A stretch of 8,668 nucleotides of DNA from Deltaproteobacteria bacterium (GTDB lineage: Bacteria; Desulfobacterota_E; Deferrimicrobia; Deferrimicrobiales; Deferrimicrobiaceae), in contig JAMDCN010000089.1 of the NCBI GenBank assembly GCA_023489025.1, forward strand, positions 1 through 8,668, in the 5' to 3' direction. Numbering within the stretch: position 1 is the stretch's first letter; every line of letters begins with the position of its first letter. Positions 1-4,562 of the stretch are shown in pieces. The position numbers and the translations under genes are program-made. Below the pieces are notes generated by a model. It made no database searches and was not told the DNA's origin. It was given only the letters and a program-made list of their open reading frames with translations.

Positions 1-273
1 CTCGACCGCCGTCTCCACGTTGCCGAACGCGGTGATGACGAGCACCGGCACCTCGGGGGCCTGCGCGCGGATCCGGCGCAGCACGTCGATCCCCGAGATC
101 CCGGGCATCTTGACGTCCGTGATGACGAGATCAAACTTCTCCGGAGAGAACAAGGAGAATCCCTCCTGCCCGTCCGCGGCCGGCGTAAGCTCGTATCCGG
201 CCCGGCGGAGGTTGAAGAGGGCCACTTCCCGCCCCGCCTTGTCGTCATCGATGAAGAGAATCCGCCCGGTCAT
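1..273 (-). CDS. NtrC-type response regulator, receiver domain (partial, runs off left edge)
   Basis: Reading leftward from ATG at 273, the 91 visible residues form a response-regulator receiver domain. The acidic cluster DDD is at residues 9-11, the phosphoacceptor Asp lies in VITDVKMPG (Asp53), and the conserved Thr follows in VITAFG. The frame is still open at base 1, so the rest of the protein (the final Lys, any AAA+ and DNA-binding domains) is outside the window. The style of the receiver is that of NtrC-family sigma-54 activators, so an AAA+ domain is expected but not seen. A purine-rich ribosome site (GAGGGGAAGG) precedes the ATG. By hand alignment about 59 of 91 residues match the receiver-only protein at 2002-2517, a much closer match than two random receivers would give. 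It is divergent from the gene at 572. Confidence 0.9.
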   Translation of the reverse strand, partial: MTGRILFIDDDKAGREVALFNLRRAGYELTPAADGQEGFSLFSPEKFDLVITDVKMPGISGIDVLRRIRAQAPEVPVLVITAFGNVETAVE

Positions 274-372
274 CCCGCCTTCCCCTCTCCCACGTCGGTT
301 GTTTCGCATGTGCCAAATCGCCGGTCGTCGAGGTCTTTTTACGCAATCGGTATGCCATGCGCGCGTCAATCG

Positions 373-401
373 TTACGTTCAATAAAAACAATACGTTATA
401 T
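373..401 (+). promoter_or_regulatory. possible sigma-70-type promoter for the gene at 572
   Basis: TTACGT (373-378) and TTATAT (396-401) are separated by 17 bp of A/T-rich DNA inside an otherwise GC-rich region, which fits a vegetative -35/-10 pair reading rightward. The -35 match is weak. The rest of the 274-571 intergenic stretch shows no sigma-54 promoter with correct GG-N10-GC spacing and no RNA gene that I can recognise. Confidence 0.3.
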
Positions 402-524
402 GAATGGAGAGGATCAGAAGGCCGCCGGGGCGCCCAGACCTTGCAGAACATTCTTCGACAGGTCGAGACATTTATGCATACGGAGCGGCTGCGGAAGCAC
501 GTTCCCCAATCATGAGAGGGTCAC

Positions 525-572
525 ATGAGGAATGAACTCCACGCGAAGAGCAAATTCTGTAAGATGGGCTAA
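525..572 (+). CDS. possible 15-codon leader peptide coupled to the next gene
   Basis: ATG at 525 follows a GAGAGGG ribosome site (514-520) at a spacing of 4 bases and opens a 15-residue frame, MRNELHAKSKFCKMG. Its stop TAA overlaps the ATG of the following gene by one base (TAATG at 570-574). The following gene has no strong ribosome site of its own, so translation could be coupled through this overlap. The peptide resembles nothing I recognise, and a frame this short can arise by chance. Confidence 0.35.
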   Translation: MRNELHAKSKFCKMG

Positions 573-1204
573 TGAAGCCGCTGACATCCAGGAAGCGGAT
601 CGCTTTGCTGTCTCTTGCCGGGGCGGCTGCAGGCTATCTCTTTGTCCACCCCTACGCGATGATGGTCTACGGCCTCTACGGGCACTCCGGCGCGCCGGAC
701 GGGCATCGAAGCTTCCAACGGCTCCTGAAGACGATCGTTCTCTCTTTCCACCCCGACATGCTGCTCATGGGAATCCCGTTCGTCCTCCTGGGGGCCGTTT
801 CGGGGATGTTATTGGGATCTTGGCTATCGGCCCGGGCGCATCAGGTCGAGATGGAAAAAAAGTTTCTGGCGGTTGAGACCGTACGGCAGCTCACGGTCAC
901 CTTGGCCCATCACCTGCTCAACGCCGCTGCCGGGGTCGGACTGGCCGCGTCCTGGGCCATCAGGAAGGAACAGGACGAGGAAATCAGGCGGCGGCTCGAG
1001 GCCATTCGGGAGGAAGCCCGGCGGGTCGAGGCGGTGGTTGAAACGCTGAAAACTCTGGATACCGTCGCCACCGAACGTTACATCAAGGGCAGCACGACCA
1101 TGATGATCGACATCCGCAAGGAGCTCATGGAGAGGCTTAAGCGGAGCGAAACGGAGCAACGCTCCGGCAGGCCCCCGCCGCCGTTCCGGCGCGGATCTCC
1201 TTAA
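572..1204 (+). CDS. membrane protein with a histidine-kinase DHp helix but no ATPase domain
   Basis: This 210-aa protein has two predicted membrane helices (about residues 9-33 and 63-86) enclosing a short extracytoplasmic loop, then a cytoplasmic, largely helical, charged region. Residues 108-118 read TVTLAHHLLNA, which fits the H-box of a HisKA dimerisation/phosphoacceptor domain: His113 in the phosphoacceptor position and Asn117 in place of the Asn of the usual HExxNP. A second amphipathic helix (about 135-165) would complete the DHp hairpin. The protein ends 45 residues later with a Pro/Arg-rich tail, so the N, G1, F and G2 boxes of the ATPase domain are absent. It may act as a phosphotransfer or docking protein, or be a degenerate kinase. 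ATG 572 overlaps the stop of a small upstream frame (TAATG). The gene is divergent from an NtrC-type gene and convergent with a cytochrome gene, sharing the TTAA at its end. The DHp call comes from motif reading only. Confidence 0.75.
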   Translation: MKPLTSRKRIALLSLAGAAAGYLFVHPYAMMVYGLYGHSGAPDGHRSFQRLLKTIVLSFHPDMLLMGIPFVLLGAVSGMLLGSWLSARAHQVEMEKKFLAVETVRQLTVTLAHHLLNAAAGVGLAASWAIRKEQDEEIRRRLEAIREEARRVEAVVETLKTLDTVATERYIKGSTTMMIDIRKELMERLKRSETEQRSGRPPPPFRRGSP

Positions 1205-1644
1205 TCCCTGAACTTCCTGTGGCAGGTGGCGCAAACCTCCAGGATCCGCCCGTAGGCGATGCCTGCCTTGGGCAGATCGCCGGCCTTGAGGGTCGCCTGG
1301 AGGCCCTTCGCCCTCTTCTCCATTTCCACGTACAATCCATGGAACTCCTTCGCCTTCGCCACGTTCTTGTGGGGGGCATCCTTCTCGTGCCCCTTGATCG
1401 ACGAAGCCAGCTGCTCAGCGCTTTCTCTGGCAATCTTGACATTGCTTAAGACGATGGCTTCCGAAAGGTTTTGCATGGCCTCCCGGAAGTTTCCCATCCT
1501 TTCGTGCTGGGCCCTCATGGCTTCCTCGTCGTGCTCCGCAGCCTCCTTGTGATTTCCCGAGGGGCCATGGGCCGACAGGGAGAGCGGGAGGATAAGGCAT
1601 GCGACACACCAGGCCGCGACCAGGAAGGGGCGCCGGAGATCCAT
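1201..1644 (-). CDS. exported monohaem cytochrome c' (class II c-type cytochrome)
   Basis: The protein has an N-terminal signal peptide (Arg-Arg followed by a hydrophobic core, ending near LSLSAHG) and one haem-attachment motif, CATCH, seven residues from the start of the C-terminal end (Cys138, Cys141, His142 of 147). A single CXXCH at the extreme C-terminus after a helical region is the hallmark of class II cytochromes (four-helix-bundle cytochrome c'). The length, about 120 residues when mature, fits the family. It should be periplasmic, carrying electrons or binding small ligands such as NO. I chose ATG 1644 because AAGGAG (1657-1652) lies 7 bases from it, whereas the other in-frame ATG at 1650 is only 1 base away. 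The internal region is rich in Glu, Lys, His and Ala. It converges on the gene at 572; the two stop codons overlap in the palindrome TTAA. A possible -10 element (TATAGT on the minus strand, near 1683-1688) lies upstream without a convincing -35. Confidence 0.85.
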   Translation of the reverse strand: MDLRRPFLVAAWCVACLILPLSLSAHGPSGNHKEAAEHDEEAMRAQHERMGNFREAMQNLSEAIVLSNVKIARESAEQLASSIKGHEKDAPHKNVAKAKEFHGLYVEMEKRAKGLQATLKAGDLPKAGIAYGRILEVCATCHRKFRD

Positions 1645-1721
1645 GGGCATGCTCCTTTTCCCAAGGGGAAGGGTTTGGAACCACTATACACATACACTGC
1701 TGCTCGGGCCAGCCTGATAAA

Positions 1722-1750
1722 GAATAGCCTGCGGTTCTTCAAGACTATTC
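1722..1750 (+). promoter_or_regulatory. candidate enhancer (activator-binding) dyad of unit 1
   Basis: GAATAGCCT and AGACTATTC form an inverted repeat with 8 of 9 positions paired across an 11-base centre. The dyad is centred about 128 bp upstream of the predicted sigma-54 transcription start, the usual place for an enhancer bound by an NtrC-type activator. The same half-site recurs upstream of the promoters at 2822 and 4563. It has no following T-run, so I do not read it as a terminator. Confidence 0.6.
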
Positions 1751-1837
1751 TCCCCTCTCCGTCCTGCCGCTCCCCTTCCTTCCGAAGGCATCACCTCAAC
1801 TACCTGATATTAAAGCATGAACCATTGAACGGCCTTG

Positions 1838-1853
1838 TGGCACGTTAGGTGCT
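1838..1853 (+). promoter_or_regulatory. sigma-54 (RpoN) promoter of unit 1
   Basis: TGGCACGTTAGGTGCT has the invariant GG and GC separated by exactly 10 bases and matches the full TGGCACG half of the -24 element; the -12 element is GTGC where TTGC is usual. Transcription is expected to begin near 1864, giving a leader of about 45 bases before the ATG at 1910. Confidence 0.85.
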
Positions 1854-1870
1854 TCCGGGATAGGACAAGA

Positions 1871-1886
1871 CTGCCGCCCAAGGCAG
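1871..1886 (+). other. 5' leader hairpin, conserved in both repeat copies
   Basis: CTGCC and GGCAG pair around a 6-base loop just after the predicted transcript start. In the second copy (2854-2869) the right arm is GGCGG, which keeps the stem through a U-G pair. It may protect the 5' end of the transcript or influence access to the ribosome site downstream. Confidence 0.45.
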
Positions 1887-1909
1887 GAAAACTCGAGGGA
1901 GGATGAGCG

Positions 1910-1990
1910 ATGACGGAAGCAATCGTGACAGTGGCGGGTGTCATGGCGGCGACGTGGATCGGTGTACGGAGTGTGGCCGCCGTGCTTTAG
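1910..1990 (+). CDS. 26-aa hydrophobic micro-protein
   Basis: ATG 1910 follows a strong ribosome site (GGGAGG, 1897-1902) at an ideal 7-base spacing and is the first well-served start after the sigma-54 promoter. It encodes MTEAIVTVAGVMAATWIGVR and then SVAAVL, a mostly hydrophobic peptide that could form one membrane helix. The stop TAG lies 11 bases before the ATG of the receiver-only regulator, so the two are probably cotranscribed and perhaps coupled. The ATG at 1903 in another frame, which would extend the regulator upstream, abuts the ribosome site and is a poor start. The IVTV stretch faintly recalls the start of the small protein at 2896, but that is too short to argue homology. No known family is recognised. 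Confidence 0.6.
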   Translation: MTEAIVTVAGVMAATWIGVRSVAAVL

Positions 1991-2001
1991 GCGAGAAAAT
2001 T

Positions 2002-2517
2002 ATGGCGGCCAAAATCCTGCTGGTCGATGACGACAAATCCGGGCGCGAAGTGGCCCTGTTCAACCTCCTGAAGGTGGGATACGAGACGGTTTCGGCCGAA
2101 AGCGGCTCGGAGGCGCTCTCCCTCTTCTCCCGGGGGGATTTCGACCTCGTCATTACAGACGTCAGGATGCCGGGCCTCTCCGGGATCGAGCTGCTGCGCC
2201 GGATTCGCAAAATGGCTCCCGACCTGCCGGTCATCGTCATAACGGCCTTCGGCGATATGGAAACGGCCATGGAGGCGATGAGGGAGGGAGCCTGCTACTT
2301 CATCGTGAAGCCCTTCGAAAGGGACCATCTCCTGCTGGCCGTGGAGAAGGCCCTCGAAAAGAGGTGCCTGGCCGAAGAAGCGGAGGCCCTCAAGGTTCCC
2401 GTAAGCGGGGTCGAGCGGGGCATCGTTTGCATCTTTCCCGCGCAAGGAGGCTCCCTCCGGATGGAATCGGGACCCTCCGCGACGGATGCTGTGCCGTTGC
2501 AGGCTGAAGAGGACTAA
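2002..2517 (+). CDS. receiver-only response regulator with an unusual C-terminal tail
   Basis: The 171-aa product has a complete receiver domain (residues 1-120): acidic DDD at 9-11, phosphoacceptor Asp53 in VITDVRMPG, Thr81 and Lys103 in IVKPFE. All residues needed for phosphorylation are present. Where an NtrC-family protein would continue into the linker and AAA+ domain, this one has a tail of about 45 residues and stops. The receiver is about 65% identical by hand count to the one at the left edge of the window, so it probably arose by duplication and truncation of such a regulator. The tail contains KVPVSGVE and then GIVCI, resembling KVPIGGVE of the small protein at 2896 and GIVSI near the end of the one at 3218. 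ATG 2002 is chosen because it starts the domain; the ribosome site there is weak. A role as phosphate sink or competitor is possible. Confidence 0.85.
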   Translation: MAAKILLVDDDKSGREVALFNLLKVGYETVSAESGSEALSLFSRGDFDLVITDVRMPGLSGIELLRRIRKMAPDLPVIVITAFGDMETAMEAMREGACYFIVKPFERDHLLLAVEKALEKRCLAEEAEALKVPVSGVERGIVCIFPAQGGSLRMESGPSATDAVPLQAEED

Positions 2518-2533
2518 TATTAAAGGAGGGAAT

Positions 2534-2725
2534 GTGCGGACCGTCACGGTGTACCGGGTGGATTACCGGAAGCCGGCGGTCAGGCAGTGCTTACTCCGCC
2601 GGCTCGAACTCCATCACGGTAAACAAACCGTTCACCTTTTCCGCGGCGAAACGAATCCTGTCGCCTTCCTTCAACCGGTCGAGGGGCGGGTCGCCAGCCT
2701 GAACAATAGCCTCCGGGTTCTTTAA
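2534..2725 (+). pseudogene. broken copy of the YRVDY small-protein gene
   Basis: GTG 2534, served by GGAGGG at 2525-2530, starts VRTVTVYRVDYRK, clearly the same start as the small protein at 2896. Bases 2542-2566 are identical to 2904-2928 (25 of 25). After about 13 codons the family resemblance ends: the rest of the 63-codon frame reads antisense through a CusF-like fragment and then into direct repeat copy 2, and lacks the ERR, NL..LL and GP.DAI motifs. It sits 16 bases after the receiver-only gene and may be transcribed with it. I read it as a truncated gene and not as a functional protein, although a short peptide could still be made. Confidence 0.7.
2591..2692 (-). pseudogene. remnant of a CusF-like copper-binding domain
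   Basis: On the minus strand a frame ending at TAA 2591 encodes 33 residues including DPPLDRLKEGDRIRF and KVNGLFTVMEFEPAE. This matches the C-terminal strands of periplasmic CusF-type domains (pattern D.aLl..Lk.GD.VrF....v.G.ytV...ep). The N-terminal half, which holds the copper-binding His, Trp and Met residues, is missing, and there is no start codon or signal peptide. The fragment begins almost exactly where direct repeat copy 2 begins, so it looks like a piece caught in a rearrangement. Identification rests on memory of the family pattern. Confidence 0.55.
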
Positions 2726-2733
2726 GACTATTC
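2704..2733 (+). promoter_or_regulatory. candidate enhancer dyad of unit 2
   Basis: CAATAGCCT and AGACTATTC form the same inverted repeat as at 1722-1750, with 7 of 9 positions paired across a 12-base centre. It is centred about 130 bp upstream of the predicted start of the unit 2 transcript. Confidence 0.6.
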
Positions 2734-2821
2734 TTCATCTCTTGTCCCGCCGCTCTCCTTCCCTGCGCATGATGTTCCCGCAACCATCTGATATTTAATC
2801 AATAACCATTGCGCACCCTAC

Positions 2822-2837
2822 TGGCACGCCTGGTGCA
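2822..2837 (+). promoter_or_regulatory. sigma-54 (RpoN) promoter of unit 2
   Basis: TGGCACGCCTGGTGCA has GG and GC exactly 10 bases apart and a full TGGCACG -24 element. Transcription should start near 2848, about 48 bases before the ATG at 2896, and probably continues through the second small-protein gene and the HD-GYP gene. Confidence 0.87.
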
Positions 2838-2853
2838 GAGGAACAGGACGAGG

Positions 2854-2869
2854 CTGCCGCCCGAGGCGG
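2854..2869 (+). other. 5' leader hairpin of unit 2
   Basis: CTGCC and GGCGG pair (one U-G pair) around a 6-base loop about 7 bases into the predicted transcript. It is the counterpart of the hairpin at 1871-1886. Confidence 0.45.
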
Positions 2870-2895
2870 GAAGACACAATGAAGAAGGAGGCGCC

Positions 2896-3114
2896 ATGAG
2901 GATCGTCACGGTGTACCGGGTGGATTACGTGAAGAAGACAAAGGTTCCGATAGGCGGGGTCGAGGAACGGAGAAAGAAGGATCGGGACGGGAACCTGCTT
3001 GGCCTTCTCAGGCTCGCGCGGAAGATCTACGGCACAGGCCCGGAGGACGCCATCCACATCGCCATCGACAGCCGGGAGGCGCGGCGGCCCTGGATGGAGC
3101 AGATGGCGGTGTGA
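2896..3114 (+). CDS. small YRVDY-family protein, first paralogue
   Basis: A 72-aa soluble, basic protein without signal peptide or membrane helix. ATG 2896 is preceded by AAGGAGG at 5 bases. It shares a pattern with the product of 3218: YRVDY near the start, a Lys-rich turn, IG, then ERR, NL, LL and AR, and GPEDAIHIAID toward the end. The predicted fold is two short strands, a central helix (LLGLLRLARKIYG) and a further strand. The 5' end of the gene is 25/25 identical over bases 2904-2928 to the broken copy at 2542-2566. It is the first gene after the sigma-54 promoter of unit 2. Similar small hypothetical proteins seem familiar from Geobacter-type genomes, but I can name no family and assign no function. 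Confidence 0.85.
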   Translation: MRIVTVYRVDYVKKTKVPIGGVEERRKKDRDGNLLGLLRLARKIYGTGPEDAIHIAIDSREARRPWMEQMAV

Positions 3115-3126
3115 GAACTTGGTCTT

Positions 3127-3162
3127 GAGAGACGTAGGGCCGCATGATGCGGCCTTGCTCTC
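3127..3162 (+). other. hairpin between the two small-protein genes
   Basis: GGCCGCA and TGCGGCC form a perfect 7-bp stem around TGA (3138-3154). GAGAG and CTCTC flank it and can extend it (3127-3131 with 3158-3162). No T-run follows, so full termination is unlikely. It may be an RNA processing or stability element that sets different levels of the two proteins. Confidence 0.45.
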
Positions 3163-3217
3163 CCATATAGGAAGGGTGGATGTATATCTTCCGGCGACGT
3201 AGAAGGAGGAGAGGGAG

Positions 3218-3469
3218 ATGAAGAGGGGATACACGATCTATCGCGTGGATTACGTCACGGGGAAGAAGGAGGCCATCGGTTGCATCCTGGAGCGCAGGGG
3301 GAGGGAGAGAGGGAAAAACCTGATAAGCTTGCTTATGGAGGCTCGGAGGCTTTTCGCGCGCGGGCCGTCGGATGCGATCAACATCGTCCTCGATCCCCCG
3401 AAAAATTCGCGTGAGATCCGGGAGGCGGGATTTGCCTGGGGCATCGTGTCGATCGCCTCACGGGTTTGA
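3218..3469 (+). CDS. small YRVDY-family protein, second paralogue
   Basis: An 83-aa basic, soluble protein, starting at ATG 3218 after AGGAGG (8 bases). It matches the 72-aa paralogue at IYRVDYV, the Lys-rich turn, AIG, LERR, NL..LL, AR, and GPSDAINIVLD. The C-terminal extension (PPKNSREIREAGFAWGIVSI) is longer than in the paralogue. The extension's GIVSI resembles GIVCI in the tail of the receiver-only protein at 2002. Lying 103 bases after the first paralogue, with its 3' end probably overlapped by the HD-GYP gene, it should be in the same transcript. Function unknown. The conserved aromatic/acidic start and basic turn might suit binding to a nucleic acid or a partner protein, but nothing in the sequence proves that. 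Confidence 0.85.
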   Translation: MKRGYTIYRVDYVTGKKEAIGCILERRGRERGKNLISLLMEARRLFARGPSDAINIVLDPPKNSREIREAGFAWGIVSIASRV

Positions 3470-4415
3470 CCGGGGGAAGATACTGCTTGTGGCGGCCGCC
3501 ACGGTTACCGTATCCTTCCTCCACTTCCTGACCCCTGCCGGGCCTCACGCGTGGCACTGGCTTCATCTCGTCTTTCAGAAGCTTTATTATGTCCCCATCC
3601 TGTTGGCCGCCGCATTTTTTGGAGTGCGGGGAACGGCGGTCACCGCCTCCGCAGTGAGCTCCCTGTTTTTCATCCATATCCTGAAGGACTGGAGCGGAGA
3701 CCCGATGCGGCAGGCCGACCAACTCGGGGAGATCGTCAGCTTCTGGGTGATCGCGGTGGTCGCATCGCTTCTCTTCCAACGGGAATGGCGCGCGCTCGAG
3801 GAAACGAGGTTGGCGAACGAGGAAACCCTCGCGGCGCTCGTCTCCTCCCTTGACCTTCGCGAGCATGAAACCGCGCTTCACTCCCGGCGGGTCCGGCAAT
3901 ACACGCTTCTGCTTGCACGGGGTATGGGAATCCGAGGGGAGAAGGCATTGATGAGCACGGGCATGGGCGCCCTTCTCCACGATGTCGGGAAAATCGGGGT
4001 CCGGGACAGCGTCCTGCTCAAGACGGACAGCCTGTCGGAAGCGGAAGGAAGGGAGATCCGGCGGCACCCGGAACTCGGCGCGTCGCTCATCGGGGAGATC
4101 GGGTTCCTCGAGAGCGCGCGGGAGATCGTGCTCTTCCATCACGAAAAATTCGACGGGAGCGGCTATCCGGCGGGGCTTTCCGGGCAGGCCATTCCGCTCG
4201 GGGCGAGAATCTTCGCGGTGGCGGACGTCTTCGATGCGCTTACGACGGCTCGACCTTACCGAAGCCCCGTCTCCTATCGGGAAGCGAGGGAGTTCCTGGC
4301 GAAGGAAAGCGGGACGCACTTCGATCCCGCCGTAGTCGATGCCTTCCTTCGGATCCCCTTCGCGGATTGGGCGGAAATCGCCTCAAGCAACGGCGCGGCC
4401 CTGCGGGAAGGATGA
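3432..4415 (+). CDS. membrane-anchored HD-GYP c-di-GMP phosphodiesterase
   Basis: The N-terminal part (residues about 13-118) is a hydrophobic module with about four membrane helices and the signature LTP...LYYVPILLAA...GVRG. A short coiled linker leads to a complete HD-GYP domain: His150, HD at 183-184 in LLHDVGKIGV, His212 in RHPELG, HH at 236-237 in FHHEKFDGSGYP, and ADVFDALTT...RPYR. All metal ligands and the GYP signature are present, so it should hydrolyse cyclic di-GMP at the inner face of the membrane. The start is uncertain. TTG 3432 has GGGAGG 6 bases upstream and overlaps the preceding gene by 38 bases. ATG 3372 would overlap by 98 bases and adds a non-conserved Ser/Arg stretch. 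GTG 3411 and GTG 3489 are also in frame. The membrane module resembles that of the kinase at 6904-8058. It is the likely last gene of unit 2. Confidence 0.88.
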   Translation: MPGASCRSPHGFDRGKILLVAAATVTVSFLHFLTPAGPHAWHWLHLVFQKLYYVPILLAAAFFGVRGTAVTASAVSSLFFIHILKDWSGDPMRQADQLGEIVSFWVIAVVASLLFQREWRALEETRLANEETLAALVSSLDLREHETALHSRRVRQYTLLLARGMGIRGEKALMSTGMGALLHDVGKIGVRDSVLLKTDSLSEAEGREIRRHPELGASLIGEIGFLESAREIVLFHHEKFDGSGYPAGLSGQAIPLGARIFAVADVFDALTTARPYRSPVSYREAREFLAKESGTHFDPAVVDAFLRIPFADWAEIASSNGAALREG

Positions 4416-4418
4416 CCC

Positions 4419-4439
4419 CGCCCGGGAGCATTCCGGGCG
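4419..4439 (+). terminator. hairpin after the HD-GYP gene
   Basis: CGCCCGG and CCGGGCG form a perfect 7-bp stem with a 7-base loop, starting 4 bases after the stop codon. No T-run follows, so it is either a weak terminator or a 3' stabilising hairpin ending unit 2. Confidence 0.5.
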
Positions 4440-4467
4440 ATTCCACCATTGCGCCTTGCCGAGTGAA

Positions 4468-4497
4468 GAATAATCTCTTCCCTTCTCGAGAAAATTC
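4468..4497 (+). promoter_or_regulatory. candidate enhancer dyad of unit 3
   Basis: GAATAATCTC and GAGAAAATTC are an imperfect inverted repeat (8 of 10) spanning 30 bp, with half-sites close to the GAATAGYCT of the other two units. It lies about 107 bp upstream of the predicted transcript start. A perfect 10-bp palindrome, TTCTCGAGAA, overlaps its right half. Confidence 0.5.
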
Positions 4498-4562
4498 TCC
4501 GGCGATGAAGTCCCCCCCTCCGGCCGGCATGGATAATTTCTTGAAAACATAGAATTTATTTA

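Larger units (their letters stand above)
1708..1890 (+). repeat. direct repeat copy 1 (promoter block of unit 1)
   Basis: This stretch aligns end to end with 2692-2873 in the same orientation, roughly three quarters identical by eye with only small gaps. It carries, in the same order and spacing, the GAATAG/CTATTC dyad, a pyrimidine-rich stretch, a conserved CTGATATT...AACCATTG element, the sigma-54 promoter and a leader hairpin. The similarity fades at the ribosome site. It fills the gene-free stretch between the cytochrome gene and the micro-ORF at 1910. Confidence 0.8.
2692..2873 (+). repeat. direct repeat copy 2 (promoter block of unit 2)
   Basis: This is the second copy of the block at 1708-1890, in the same orientation about 984 bp downstream, with the dyad, the CTGATATT...AACCATTG element, the sigma-54 promoter and the leader hairpin all conserved. 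Its left end cuts into the CusF-like remnant and its right end stops short of the ribosome site of the small-protein gene at 2896. Confidence 0.8.

Noticed and set aside
298..320. TTTGGCAC on the minus strand as a sigma-54 promoter for the left regulator
   Set aside because: Ten bases after GG come AC where GC is required, and the bases between do not match the rest of the -12 element.
436..456. GGGGCGCCCAGACCTTGCAG as a plus-strand sigma-54 promoter
   Set aside because: GG and GC are 12 bases apart instead of 10, and the -24 half lacks TGGCAC.
403..528. 42-codon frame starting at ATG 403
   Set aside because: It has no ribosome site and its composition is unlike the neighbouring proteins; probably chance.
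1903..2001. Upstream extension of the receiver-only regulator to ATG 1903
   Set aside because: ATG 1903 touches the ribosome site with no spacing, and the 33 added residues are unlike any receiver extension. The site instead suits ATG 1910 in another frame.
2796..2812. AATCAATAACCATTG as an IHF site between enhancer and promoter of unit 2
   Set aside because: The WATCAA part fits but the TTR part is two bases too far away, and the same position in repeat copy 1 does not match.
3378..4319. Open frame of 313 codons on the minus strand
   Set aside because: It lies opposite the HD-GYP gene, whose catalytic motifs are complete; the antisense product is Arg/Pro-rich with no recognisable domain.
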